A DNA stretch of 64,000 nt from Chitinophagaceae bacterium (GTDB lineage Bacteria > Bacteroidota > Bacteroidia > Chitinophagales > Chitinophagaceae), in assembly GCA_903642275.1 (NCBI GenBank), contig CAHJWK010000006.1, positions 1 through 64,000 on the forward strand, given 5' to 3'. This document shows, in pieces, positions 28,998 to 37,382 of this stretch. Within the stretch, counting starts at the first letter, position 1; every line of letters starts with the position of its first letter. The translations under genes were made by a program, and so were the position numbers. The notes below the pieces were generated by a model. That model saw only the letters and a program-made list of their open reading frames with translations, was not told the origin of the DNA and searched no databases.

Positions 28998-29642
28998 TCA
29001 ATTGCATAGTTGTTCTGATAGCCACTCAGCCTGCATATCTATATCTTCTGAGTAAGGCATACTTTCTGAAAAAGATGCAGGCGGGATTATAGCTTTGCTA
29101 TCTAATTCTATTAATGCTTTTTGTGCAGAACTGATTAAAGCACGCAGGTAAGTGGCAACGGGAATGAGGCTTACATTTCCATTTTGAGTTAGCGGTGCAA
29201 CACCATTGCCAACACCAAGTGCAGCTCTTGCTATTGCCGTTTGCGCCTGTGGATTTTGCATAACCGATAACGTTTTAATTGTAGCCGGTAAAACATTTTT
29301 TTGTAACTCCTTAGCGCCAAACTTTCCTAATTCACTTCCCACCTTAGCACCAACAGGGCCACCTATTAAAGAGCCTGCCGCAGTGCCCGCTCCCTGCAGC
29401 AAAGCCGGGTTTTGCGCAACGATATCTAATGAACCGGAAGCAATATTCTTCCCTACATTGGCAATTGTATTTAATATGCTTTCTGAATAATCTTCAGGCA
29501 TTCCATCAAGCATACCTTCTATTTTTTTTTCAAGCTCTTCTTCAGAATGATGAGGATACACATCTCCGATTATAAAAATCAAAGCGTCGTAATAATCATC
29601 TTCGGTAAGCAAATCATCAATATCATAAATTTGTTCAAGCAT
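28998..29642 (-). CDS. Glycine-zipper-containing protein, unknown function
   Basis: A 214-residue protein. The N-terminus is acidic (MLEQIYDIDDLLTEDDYYDA). Residues about 85-115 form a Gly/Ala-rich segment GAGTAAGSLIGGPVGAKVG followed by SELGKFG, a glycine-zipper pattern found in membrane-inserting or oligomerising proteins. The rest is helical. No signal peptide is seen. It is first of the five-gene cassette that contains the two giant enzymes and begins 148 bp after the LuxR-type regulator. A pore, holin-like or scaffold role is conceivable but unsupported by homology. Confidence 0.8.
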   Translation of the reverse strand: MLEQIYDIDDLLTEDDYYDALIFIIGDVYPHHSEEELEKKIEGMLDGMPEDYSESILNTIANVGKNIASGSLDIVAQNPALLQGAGTAAGSLIGGPVGAKVGSELGKFGAKELQKNVLPATIKTLSVMQNPQAQTAIARAALGVGNGVAPLTQNGNVSLIPVATYLRALISSAQKALIELDSKAIIPPASFSESMPYSEDIDMQAEWLSEQLCN

Positions 29643-29790
29643 GTATTAATTTTTAAGAAGATTAATATAATACCCGGCATCTTCATATTATGCATTATCA
29701 CTTGCATGAATTTAAAATAAAATAAAACGAAAATTTCTATTAAGTCAATTACCAAATGTGGTAATACGCAATAACTAAATGATATAAATT

Positions 29791-30432
29791 TTATAAAATT
29801 CTTTTGTTGATGGTTTTGGCAACCGCTTCTGTCATAGATGTAACATGAAGCTTTTCATAAATTTTTTTCATATGTGCCCTAACTGTATCGTAGCTGATTT
29901 TTAATTTACCTGCAATCATTTTATAAGACAAACCATTAACAAGAAGAGAGAGCACCTCTTTTTCTCTTGAACTTAAATGGTAATCTTCTTTTGCTGCTTC
30001 TGCCTCCTGGTTTTGCAAATGCTGCAACACTTTACGGGCTATTCCCGGCGTCATTGGTGCGCCGCCAATATTAGCTTCTGAAATAGCATTGAACAGGTTT
30101 TGAGGGGCGGCGCTTTTAAGAATGTAACCATTTGCACCGGCTTTAATGGCGCCAAATACCTTTTCATCATTATCAAAAACAGTGAACATTAAAATTTGTA
30201 TATTTTCAAACTGCCTGCGGATGAGCTTTACCGCTTCTATGCCATCAATACCGGGCATGTCAATATCCATAATAACCACATCAGGTTTAGATGCAATAAT
30301 GTTATTTATAATATTGTTACAGTTAGAATATGAACCGCAGATAGTATAATCTTTTGTATCTTTTACCAACATAGATATGGAATCGCGCAGTGCATCGTTA
30401 TCATCAAATATGGCTATTTTAATACCATTCAT
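29791..30432 (-). CDS. Response regulator, NarL/LuxR type
   Basis: A 213-residue two-domain regulator. The receiver domain (residues 1-120) has the acidic pocket FDDN, phospho-acceptor Asp56 in VVIMDIDMPG, the Thr in MFTVFD and the conserved Lys in YILKSAAP. The LuxR-type helix-turn-helix (residues about 148-210) has LSSREKEVLSLLVNGLSYKM and TVRAHMKKIYEKL. It lies 50 bp after the kinase gene at 30483-32630 and 148 bp before the giant-enzyme cassette, all on one strand. It is therefore the prime candidate for switching that cassette on or off. Confidence 0.93.
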   Translation of the reverse strand: MNGIKIAIFDDNDALRDSISMLVKDTKDYTICGSYSNCNNIINNIIASKPDVVIMDIDMPGIDGIEAVKLIRRQFENIQILMFTVFDNDEKVFGAIKAGANGYILKSAAPQNLFNAISEANIGGAPMTPGIARKVLQHLQNQEAEAAKEDYHLSSREKEVLSLLVNGLSYKMIAGKLKISYDTVRAHMKKIYEKLHVTSMTEAVAKTINKRIL

Positions 30433-30482
30433 TTGTAATCTTTAATTATAAAGTTGGTATTGTTTTATTAATTATCAACTAC

Positions 30483-32630
30483 CTAACATGGTAAAATTAT
30501 TTCAATGCAGGTACCTGTGTTTATTGTTGAAGTTATATTCAGCATGGCTTTTATTTCCGCTGCTCTTGCCATAATATTTATTATTCCATTGCCGTTATAT
30601 GTATTGGATTTATTCATTTCAAAGCCTCTTCCGTCATCCTGAATTTTCATTTGAAAAAAATTGTTCTTTTTATTTAAAATTATGTTTACCTGCCTGCATT
30701 CAGCATATTTGGAAATATTATAAATACATTCTTTGAAGATGAGAAAAATATTTTTTCTCTCCTTTATGTTGAATGAAGCCTTTAATTCGTCATTTATATT
30801 GAAATCAAATTCTATCTCTCTCGGGCCAAGCATAGAAGCGGCATAGTTGTGCATCCGATAGCTTAAATTTTTAAAGTTGTCATTTCCAGGATTTATGCTC
30901 CATACAATATCACTCATTTTGTCAATCAATTCTCTTGAGGCAGTTCCAATTTTATCAATAACTTCTTCCACCTTTTCATTTTTTTTTGAATGGCTTTTTG
31001 CCACTTCACTGTAAATAGAAATGCTGCCAAGCGTAGTGCCGATATCGTCGTGGAGTTCACGGCTAATGCGAAAACGTTCATTTAACAAGGCTTCTTCATT
31101 CTCCTTTTTTAAAAGCATAATTTCCTGTTCTTTTTTTTCTGTTTCATACTTGATACGAAGATTTGTCATGTTGTTAATATTTTCTTCGTTTATTATTTTC
31201 TCATATAGTTTAATATATTTTTTTTGAAACCGGATAGCTGTATTTAAATCATTTATCTCTTCATAATATTCAGCCAGGTTGTTTAAAGCCCTGGCTTCTT
31301 CACGTTCGTTCTGCTGCTTTCGTGCAAACTCAAGATGCTTTTTTAAATACTGATGTCTTAATGTATTTCTGTCCTCAGGTTTTAAGCCGGCTTTGCACAT
31401 GGCAGCATCACTTGATTTAGCGATAGAAAAAGCATAATTTCCATTGTCCTGCATATTCCAGTAATCACTGTTATTTGTGTCATCGCAAAGAACTTTAAAA
31501 TCAAACAATGCCTGATCAAACTCCCCTTGCTGATTAGCCAATTCTGCTAAATGACGGTGTGCTGCAATACGATTCAGCCTGTCATTATTAAGTTTGGCCT
31601 CATGCTGAACTGTTTGAAATGTTTCACGAGCCTCGTCAATCTGCCCCAATTTTAAATACACTTCACCCATTATATTTAATGACATGAGGTATTTATAGTC
31701 GTCTTTAATTTCAAGTGTAGCTACTATAGATTTTTGGATATACAGCAGCGCATCTGTATAATGCCCCTGACTGATGCATATAGTGGCCATAACAATAGCA
31801 ACAGTGCTGTGTCCATGTATCGAACCTAACTCATCGCAGTATTCTATTGAGTCAAGACAGGCCTGCATCGCATCTTTATCTATATGTTGAAGACGGTAAC
31901 AATCAGCAAGCAATGCTTTGGTCATACAATAATCATGAAAGTTTCCATTTGCTTCAGCTAATTTTTGCCATGTGAGAAGCGCGTCTTTGAATTGTACAAC
32001 ATCCTGTTTAATGTAGATGCCAAGACTTAATTGCATGTTAGCAAAACAGAGCAAATGATGTTGATGAGGCGCTGAAAGCTCTTTAATAAGCGCTTTAATT
32101 TTGGTGAAGCCTTCTTCAAATTGCACGTCAAGAAATAGCTGGAGTGTTTGCTGAATGCGACTCAAGTAGACACCTGTTTTATTCCCTGCGGAAATATATC
32201 TGCTAAGTGCCTGTTTTAAATATCCAGCTGTATCACTCCAACCGATACTTAAGTAAGGCAGAGAACCCAGTTGGAAGTATGCGTCGCATCTTCCTTCCTC
32301 ATCATTTATATTTTCAAAAATAGAAAGAGCTTGCTGCGCAGATATGTGTGCACGGGCAATATAGCCAATGCGAAATTCGTTCATGGCTTTTGCGCAAAGC
32401 GCATTTGCTTTCATAGCTTGGTTGCTCAGATTTTCGGCAAGTATAATAGCTTCATCCGCAACAAGAACTCCCTTTTGCAGTTGAACATGCGCATAACAGT
32501 AAGCAAGCTCAACTAATAATTGTAACCTTTCTTTACTTAATTTTTTAGCAGTTGTTAGCTTCAGTTCTTTTTCCTCAATAGCAAATTGAAAGTGAGCAAT
32601 AGTTTCAAGAAGATTTGTAAAAAAGGACAT
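30483..32630 (-). CDS. Cytoplasmic TPR-containing sensor histidine kinase (HisKA_3 type)
   Basis: A 715-residue kinase. Residues 1 to about 470 are tetratricopeptide-like helical repeats, for example GEVYLKLGQIDEARETFQTV and ALNNLAEYYEEINDLNTAI. A coiled coil follows (YETEKKEQEIMLLKKENEEA). The dimerisation/phospho-acceptor motif RFRISRELHDDIGTTLGSIS is near residue 520, and the ATPase domain carries DIVWSINPG, DDGRGFEM and GNGIINIMARAAEI. There is no signal peptide or membrane segment, so it senses something inside the cell, probably through its repeats. It is the upstream partner of the NarL-type regulator. Confidence 0.92.
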   Translation of the reverse strand: MSFFTNLLETIAHFQFAIEEKELKLTTAKKLSKERLQLLVELAYCYAHVQLQKGVLVADEAIILAENLSNQAMKANALCAKAMNEFRIGYIARAHISAQQALSIFENINDEEGRCDAYFQLGSLPYLSIGWSDTAGYLKQALSRYISAGNKTGVYLSRIQQTLQLFLDVQFEEGFTKIKALIKELSAPHQHHLLCFANMQLSLGIYIKQDVVQFKDALLTWQKLAEANGNFHDYCMTKALLADCYRLQHIDKDAMQACLDSIEYCDELGSIHGHSTVAIVMATICISQGHYTDALLYIQKSIVATLEIKDDYKYLMSLNIMGEVYLKLGQIDEARETFQTVQHEAKLNNDRLNRIAAHRHLAELANQQGEFDQALFDFKVLCDDTNNSDYWNMQDNGNYAFSIAKSSDAAMCKAGLKPEDRNTLRHQYLKKHLEFARKQQNEREEARALNNLAEYYEEINDLNTAIRFQKKYIKLYEKIINEENINNMTNLRIKYETEKKEQEIMLLKKENEEALLNERFRISRELHDDIGTTLGSISIYSEVAKSHSKKNEKVEEVIDKIGTASRELIDKMSDIVWSINPGNDNFKNLSYRMHNYAASMLGPREIEFDFNINDELKASFNIKERKNIFLIFKECIYNISKYAECRQVNIILNKKNNFFQMKIQDDGRGFEMNKSNTYNGNGIINIMARAAEIKAMLNITSTINTGTCIEIILPC

Positions 32631-32919
32631 AGTTGATAGTTAGTAACGGATTTACAATTCAACAGCTATATTTGTAGACTCAACTCCTCATTAACTTATT
32701 AGCAAACTCATCATCGTTTTAGTTATATTACCTTCGCCCGGCATAAATCTAAAAATTACTGATTTCAAAAATTGTTTATTAAATATACATGTTTGTTGTT
32801 ATTTAAATAATTTGTTCAATATAGCTTGTTATGTATTTTAATGATTAGTTGACCCTATAATTACACTTACAATCGTCCTTCTTAAATTTCCTTTTGTATA
32901 TTCATCCATTACATAAAAA

Positions 32920-33135
32920 ATGACTAAAGTGTGTCTTAAAATAGACCAGAGATATTTAAATGAGTGTGATGTTATTTATGCATATTTATATTATCATACA
33001 GAAAGCCAAATAAACATGTGTTGGGTTGTAACAGAAAGGAACATCTTTGTCATTTCAGCATCGGAATACCTCGAGCAATACATAAAACGACAACAGCGTT
33101 TATCATTCATAAACTTGTATAATAATTGTATTTAG
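32920..33135 (+). CDS. Possible small protein, unknown (71 aa)
   Basis: A short frame on the opposite strand to the kinase, starting ATG with a balanced composition (KIDQRYLNECDVIYAYLYY). It is soluble and has three cysteines. It fills the gap between the kinase (289 bp away, divergent) and the mobilization genes. No family is recognised, and it may be a chance frame. Confidence 0.35.
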   Translation: MTKVCLKIDQRYLNECDVIYAYLYYHTESQINMCWVVTERNIFVISASEYLEQYIKRQQRLSFINLYNNCI

Positions 33136-33376
33136 AATGAATATATCTGGTAAATCATCTTAATCATAACCTACATTTAATGCTTTATAATCCACTTTTG
33201 TGTCTCAAGGTTATAGCTTTCTAAAAGTTGATAATTTGCACTGTAGCTAAGTTTTATGTCGATAACAACGCAGCTTTCGTAAATTTCTATGCGGCAAACT
33301 GACATCAAACTAATTGAAAGACTATGCTTTGAAACCAATCGTATTAGTTTTATTAAAAACAAGTTCCTGTTCGCTG

Positions 33377-34356
33377 TTATAAATTCAATCTTTGCTTCTT
33401 CTTCCTCTCTTTTTTCTTCACCAGCAACTTTGAATTAATCTGTTCTGGTATTTGTTCAGGTTTCAATAAGGCATTAATTGTTTCAGAAACATCATGTTTA
33501 ATCTGATCTTTAATAGAAACATTTTCATCTTTATTGGAAGCACAACTTATCCCTTGAGCTGATGCTCTCACTGTCTTTCTTTCATTCACTTGCTTAAAAA
33601 ATTCATGATCAGTTTTGAGGCGATGCTGAAACTCCAATCGCTGTTCTATCTTTTGAAGTGGATACCCGACTTCACTTCCCTTAATTTTTACTTTCTTATC
33701 ATCAATAAAACTAATACCTCTGCCGTTAATTACTTTGTATCCTTTTGATTGCATGATTCGAGTAAATTGATCAATATCTTTAGAATTAGATATTGCATTT
33801 CGTATAACAAGAGTTAACGCTTTTTTACGTTCATCATTTCTTGGTAACAATCGTTGTTCTTTTGATAAATATCTTTTCGGACTAAGCACCTGGTGCAGGT
33901 TTAATTTTAATTACATTGCTCTGCAAAAACTTGCTACCCTTTTATAGCTGTTACTATCACTGACTGTTTTCTTATCAAAACCTATCCTGTTGGCAATTAT
34001 ATGCATGTGCTGGTGCCCTGTATCTTTATGGAGTACTGACACATATTGATTGTTTTGAAACCCAAAATCTTTTGCGCACTGTTCTGCCACTTCCATCAGT
34101 TTATCCTTTGATAAATGTTCTTCCGGCGCGAAGCTTAAACTGATATGCAAAACAGGCTTTGAAAGGTTTGGATTCAATCCTCTCACCTGGTTAAATTGTC
34201 TGATTAATTCAAGCGCATTTCCATTGCATTGATTGAAAGCAATAATCTCTGCCCTGTTTTTGAAAATCACTTCATCCGGATATTGTTTTCGCTTATCGTT
34301 TAAGCAATACATAAAACATCCTCTGAACGATTTCCAATTGTTATTTGTCCTATCAC
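33377..34356 (-). pseudogene. mobB: Relaxase/mobilization nuclease, broken by a frameshift and a stop
   Basis: The central part (34312-33911) contains the relaxase metal motif HKDTGHQHMHIIANRI. The same frame continues after a TAA at 33911-33913 as LKLNLHQVLSPKRYLSKEQR to 33377, so one nonsense change splits the gene. Upstream, GTG at 34356 overlaps the MobC stop (GTGA) and reads VIGQITIGNRSEDVL. Adding one T near 34326 would restore GNRFRGCFMYCLNDKRKQ and join the frames. Intact, it would be a MOBP-type relaxase of about 326 residues that nicks oriT for conjugal transfer. As it stands it should be inactive. Confidence 0.85.
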
Positions 34357-34760
34357 TTTAAACCTTTTTCAATCTCTGAAACAATCATTTTTAATCTTCC
34401 TGTTAGCATTATTAACTCTGCTCTTTGAAACGCATTTAATTCATCGTTTGAGTTTCTTTTTTTCGCTATCTGGTTTAACAATGCACCGTCATGATTTATG
34501 GCTGCTGTAAGCTTTAAAACTTGCGGGTCAATCGTTCTTATTTCCATGACAACTTTGCCGCTTACACCAAGTGTTCGCAAGTATTCTGATACGGTAATCC
34601 CTCCTTGCTTAGCTTGGGCTTTGATATACATTTCTTCTTCCGAAGTACATTTTATGGTGAGCGTTATTTTTCTCTTAATTGCTTTAACAGGGCGTCCGCC
34701 TTTACCTTTAGAAGGCTTTTTGTTTGTAGTATTTACAGTAGCGGCATCCATTGAAATCAA
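34353..34760 (-). CDS. mobC: Mobilization accessory protein, MobC-like
   Basis: A 135-residue protein with a basic, low-complexity N-terminus (NKKPSKGKGGRPVKAIKRK). A ribbon-helix-helix-like core follows (EEEMYIKAQAKQGGITVSEY), then a helical tail ending MIVSEIEKGLK. This pattern matches accessory proteins of Bacteroidetes mobilizable elements, which bind near oriT and help the relaxase. It overlaps the relaxase start by four bases. The ATG at 34751 is an equally possible start. The gene is intact, although its partner relaxase is broken. Confidence 0.85.
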   Translation of the reverse strand: MISMDAATVNTTNKKPSKGKGGRPVKAIKRKITLTIKCTSEEEMYIKAQAKQGGITVSEYLRTLGVSGKVVMEIRTIDPQVLKLTAAINHDGALLNQIAKKRNSNDELNAFQRAELIMLTGRLKMIVSEIEKGLK

Positions 34761-34797
34761 TCATTTTCACTATCTCTTTATCTCATCAATTTTTTGA

Positions 34798-34815
34798 ATG
34801 CCGCAGGTGCGGCAT
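34798..34815. repeat. Perfect palindrome upstream of mobC, oriT candidate
   Basis: ATGCCGCA-GG-TGCGGCAT is an inverted repeat with 8-bp arms, 38 bp upstream of mobC. Origins of transfer commonly sit beside mob genes and contain such repeats. I can see no defined nick consensus, so the role is a suggestion. Confidence 0.4.
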
Positions 34816-34816
34816 G

Positions 34817-34856
34817 AAAAAAACGAGCGTTTTGGGATTACCAAAACATAGCTCGC
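34817..34856 (-). terminator. Terminator after the primase remnant
   Basis: On the minus strand CGAGC pairs with GCTCG and an inner TTTTGG pairs with CCAAAA around a TAATC loop, followed by seven T residues. It lies directly downstream of the primase stop at 34870. It is therefore a good intrinsic terminator for that gene. Confidence 0.75.
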
Positions 34857-34869
34857 TACATCAAAAAAC

Positions 34870-36113
34870 TTATAGCAATCCCATTCGCTTAGATTGCTTT
34901 CTATTGAGCTTACCAAAATGCATTACCCAATCATTAAGGTCTTTGTATCCTTCATACAAACTGCTATCGTCTTTATATTTTGGTGAACGCTTTAATGCAA
35001 TATCCATGCATTTTTTACCCGCTTCATCATGGTCTAAGTAGAGATGAATGTGCTCGTGTTTCTCCATTAGCAAAAGACTTCTTTCGAAAAAAGCAAGTGA
35101 ATTAAGTATAAGAAAATCTGTCAGTGGCTGACTTTGGTTTTGATGGATGGTTTGATATGTAAGAAAGTCAAAAAAGCCTTCAAATACCGCAATTGATTTT
35201 GCTTGTCTTGTTGTTTGATTATGTTCTTCGATCTCATCTTTTAAAACACTTTTTAAAGTAGTTTTTGCTTCAATGTTTTGTGATATAATTGCTGGTTGAT
35301 TTGAAAGGTTTTCACTATCCTTTTTATAATCATTTTTTAGAACGCCTGAAGCATTAAAAATAGTTTTTGCAGCATCTGTTTTTGTATCACAATTTTGTTC
35401 ATCATTCGTGATATGAGTAACATATTTTGGTGAGCTGCTCAGCTTAAAATTTTTGTTCCTTAATTCATATCCGCCAGCACTGTTTTTTAATCCTATCGCA
35501 ACATGTTTTATGTCTTTATTACTGAACTTAAATACCACTTCACGACAGTACTTGTTTGCAATCGTTTTATCAATTCTTCTTTGTTTTAATAGCGGCAAAG
35601 CGCCATGTCTGTAATTGGTTGCTTTGCGGCTATAATTTTTATAGCCGTTTCTGCTGCATCCCTATAATTAATCAAACTATTCTCATGCAGGTGAAATGGC
35701 GGTCTTTCTTCATGTTTTGTTATCGAATCTGTTTCTTGCTTTAACTGCTTGTCTGTTTTTATTTCCTGATTAAATAATTCGGATTGACTTGCTTGCGGAA
35801 CAGTAACAAAGCCACGCGTTTCTGGTGAAACAAATTGTCTTTGAGGAACTCTTTGATAAGATGATAATTTTTGTAAAGCTCTTGATACATCGCAATTAAA
35901 ATATTGCATTACAAAATCAATTACGGTTCCACCTTTTCCTGCACCATGCTCATACCATACATTCTTGTTTCGGTCAATTTTAAATGATGCTTCTTTTTCA
36001 TTTCTTAATGGAGATAGATACCAATAATCATTGCCTCTGATTTTTGCTGGTGTAAATCCTAACGAAAGTAAATATTCTACAAGGTCAAGCTTGTTGCCTT
36101 CTTCACATTTCAT
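34870..36113 (-). pseudogene. CHC2/Toprim DNA primase of a mobilizable element, frameshifted
   Basis: The 5' part (36113-35586) encodes a CHC2-type primase start: LVEYLLSLGFTPAKIRGNDY, YLSPLRNEKEASFKID, VWYEHGAGKGGTVIDFVMQY. It ends MALCRY-stop. The 3' part (to 34870) continues LKQRRIDKTIANKYCREVVF and has a Toprim-like section with VFEGFFDFLTYQ and LYLDHDEAGKKCMDIALKR. One extra T in the TATTA at about 35588 would restore CRYLKQRRID. Such primases help replicate transferred single strands. The protein would be about 410 residues if whole. Confidence 0.85.
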
Positions 36114-36135
36114 AACGCCTCATTTAATTGATGAA

Positions 36136-36474
36136 TTAATCTTTTACCTGTAATGCAGAAGCATCATGATTGCGTATCATGGCTTCGATATCTGTTCTTA
36201 AAAAATATCGCCTTGACTTAATCTTAAAGCTTTTGATTTTGTTTTGTCTTAACCAGTCGTAGAGCGTTGGCTTTGATACCTGGAATACAGCACAGACATC
36301 GCTTAGTTTTAGCAGTGCTTTTTCCGGAAGGTGATCTGTCGGTGGTGGTTGAAATGGCTGATTGATTTTTTCATTAACTACTTCTTCGATTGTTGATTTG
36401 ATCTGTTTCCAAAACTCCGCCGGAGCCATTGGAAATAACATTGGTGTTTCGTTAACATACTGCACATTTTTCAT
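36136..36474 (-). CDS. Excisionase-like helix-turn-helix DNA-binding protein
   Basis: A 112-residue protein whose C-terminal half is a MerR-type/HTH_17 domain: LLKLSDVCAVFQVSKPTLYD, then WLRQNKIKSFKIKSRRYFLR and DIEAMI. The N-terminal half is a helical stretch with an EFWKQIKSTIEEVVNEKINQ segment. Such proteins in Bacteroidetes elements act as excisionases or regulators of mobilization. The ATG at 36474 (MKNVQY) is preferred over an upstream in-frame start at 36501. It lies 22 bp upstream of the primase. The repeats at 36532-36619 lie just upstream and may be its binding sites. Confidence 0.85.
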   Translation of the reverse strand: MKNVQYVNETPMLFPMAPAEFWKQIKSTIEEVVNEKINQPFQPPPTDHLPEKALLKLSDVCAVFQVSKPTLYDWLRQNKIKSFKIKSRRYFLRTDIEAMIRNHDASALQVKD

Positions 36475-36531
36475 TTTCACAAATAAGAAACTTTCAACCA
36501 AATTTAAGTAAGCTGAGTGCAGATAACATCA

Positions 36532-36552
36532 CCCCTACAAATTTTGTAGGGG
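36532..36552. promoter_or_regulatory. 10-bp-arm palindrome upstream of the excisionase-like gene
   Basis: CCCCTACAAA-T-TTTGTAGGGG is a perfect inverted repeat about 58 bp upstream of the start at 36474. Its placement fits an operator or recombination-protein site. No T tract follows, so it is not a terminator. Confidence 0.6.
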
Positions 36553-36592
36553 ATCAAAACGGCAGTCATTAACAATTTTAATTTTTGAAAAA

Positions 36593-36619
36593 ATCAAATT
36601 GTATCAAATCATATCAAAT
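36593..36619. repeat. Three helically phased direct repeats (ATCAAAT)
   Basis: ATCAAAT occurs at 36593-36599, 36603-36609 and 36613-36619, exactly 10 bp apart, that is on one face of the helix. Related TTTGAT copies in inverse orientation follow at about 36650-36665. This is what a cooperative DNA-binding site, such as an excisionase array or iteron, looks like. Confidence 0.6.
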
Positions 36620-36704
36620 TAAATTAAGCCTGATTAAGATTAGATAAGCTTTGATTTATTTTGATAACGCATATCCAAATAATTTTTAACAACTATCTGT
36701 GTGC

Positions 36705-37382
36705 CTATTCTTCGGAAAACTGTGCTAATTCTGATATAATGGTTTTCGCGGTTGCGTACGTGCTATGTACGGCAATCCATTCTTCCAGGTATTTATTACT
36801 AAGCTGCTGTGCAAATTGATTTTTAAGATAACTTTTCAACGCTTCGTCTGCATTGCGCATATCATTCCAAACGGAGCTGCGGTTTGCCATTATAAATATG
36901 ATATCTTCAAAATCCTCACTGGTTCTGCCATCATTGTTGCCCCTGCTGTTAAATGCTTCCAGCTTTGTAGCTATAAATAAAGCAGCCGGTAATATTTTCA
37001 CCTGTACATCAGCATCCAGTGAATATAGCAGTGCATTCTTGAAAGCATGCCTGTACCAATCATTACCAAAGCCTAATATCTTTTCACCTTCAACGGGCAT
37101 TACATCTACCGTTATTTCATTCAACTTAAAGCGACCTATAAATGCAGCTTCTTTATCCGGTTGAAAGTGTAAGCTGCGCAATGTTTCTTCAAACCTGCCG
37201 TAATTAACCGGCGTATAAATTTCAACTAACACATCTACGTCTTCCGTTGGTCTCACTTCTTCTGCAGCCCTGTCAACATATAGTGAAACTACAGCACCGC
37301 CTATAAATATCACTTCATTGCCGTAACTGCCGAGCGCTTTATATACCTGTTTTATACTTTCTATGTTTTTATAATGACTCAT
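36705..37382 (-). CDS. Nucleotidyltransferase of a two-gene toxin-antitoxin-like module
   Basis: A protein of about 225 residues with a minimal nucleotidyltransferase fold: IFIGGAVVSLYVDRAAEE, then the catalytic EDVDVLVEI acid pair. A second acidic segment (NEITVDVMPVEGEKI) and KLEAFNSRGNNDGRTSEDFE follow. This resembles the AbiEii/DUF6036 group, whose members nucleotidylate targets such as tRNA. The ATG at 37382 overlaps the upstream gene by 14 bases. An earlier in-frame start at 37412 would lie deeper in that gene and looks spurious. Being a toxin is inferred from the pairing, not from sequence alone. Confidence 0.8.
   Translation of the reverse strand: MSHYKNIESIKQVYKALGSYGNEVIFIGGAVVSLYVDRAAEEVRPTEDVDVLVEIYTPVNYGRFEETLRSLHFQPDKEAAFIGRFKLNEITVDVMPVEGEKILGFGNDWYRHAFKNALLYSLDADVQVKILPAALFIATKLEAFNSRGNNDGRTSEDFEDIIFIMANRSSVWNDMRNADEALKSYLKNQFAQQLSNKYLEEWIAVHSTYATAKTIISELAQFSEE

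Noticed and set aside
19491-29642. The lytic cassette as part of a contractile injection system or prophage
   Set aside because: No sheath, tube, baseplate, tail or capsid-like protein is seen anywhere in the window.
33177-33362. A 61-codon frame after the relaxase remnant
   Set aside because: No recognisable features and no conserved-looking pattern; probably a chance frame in AT-rich DNA.
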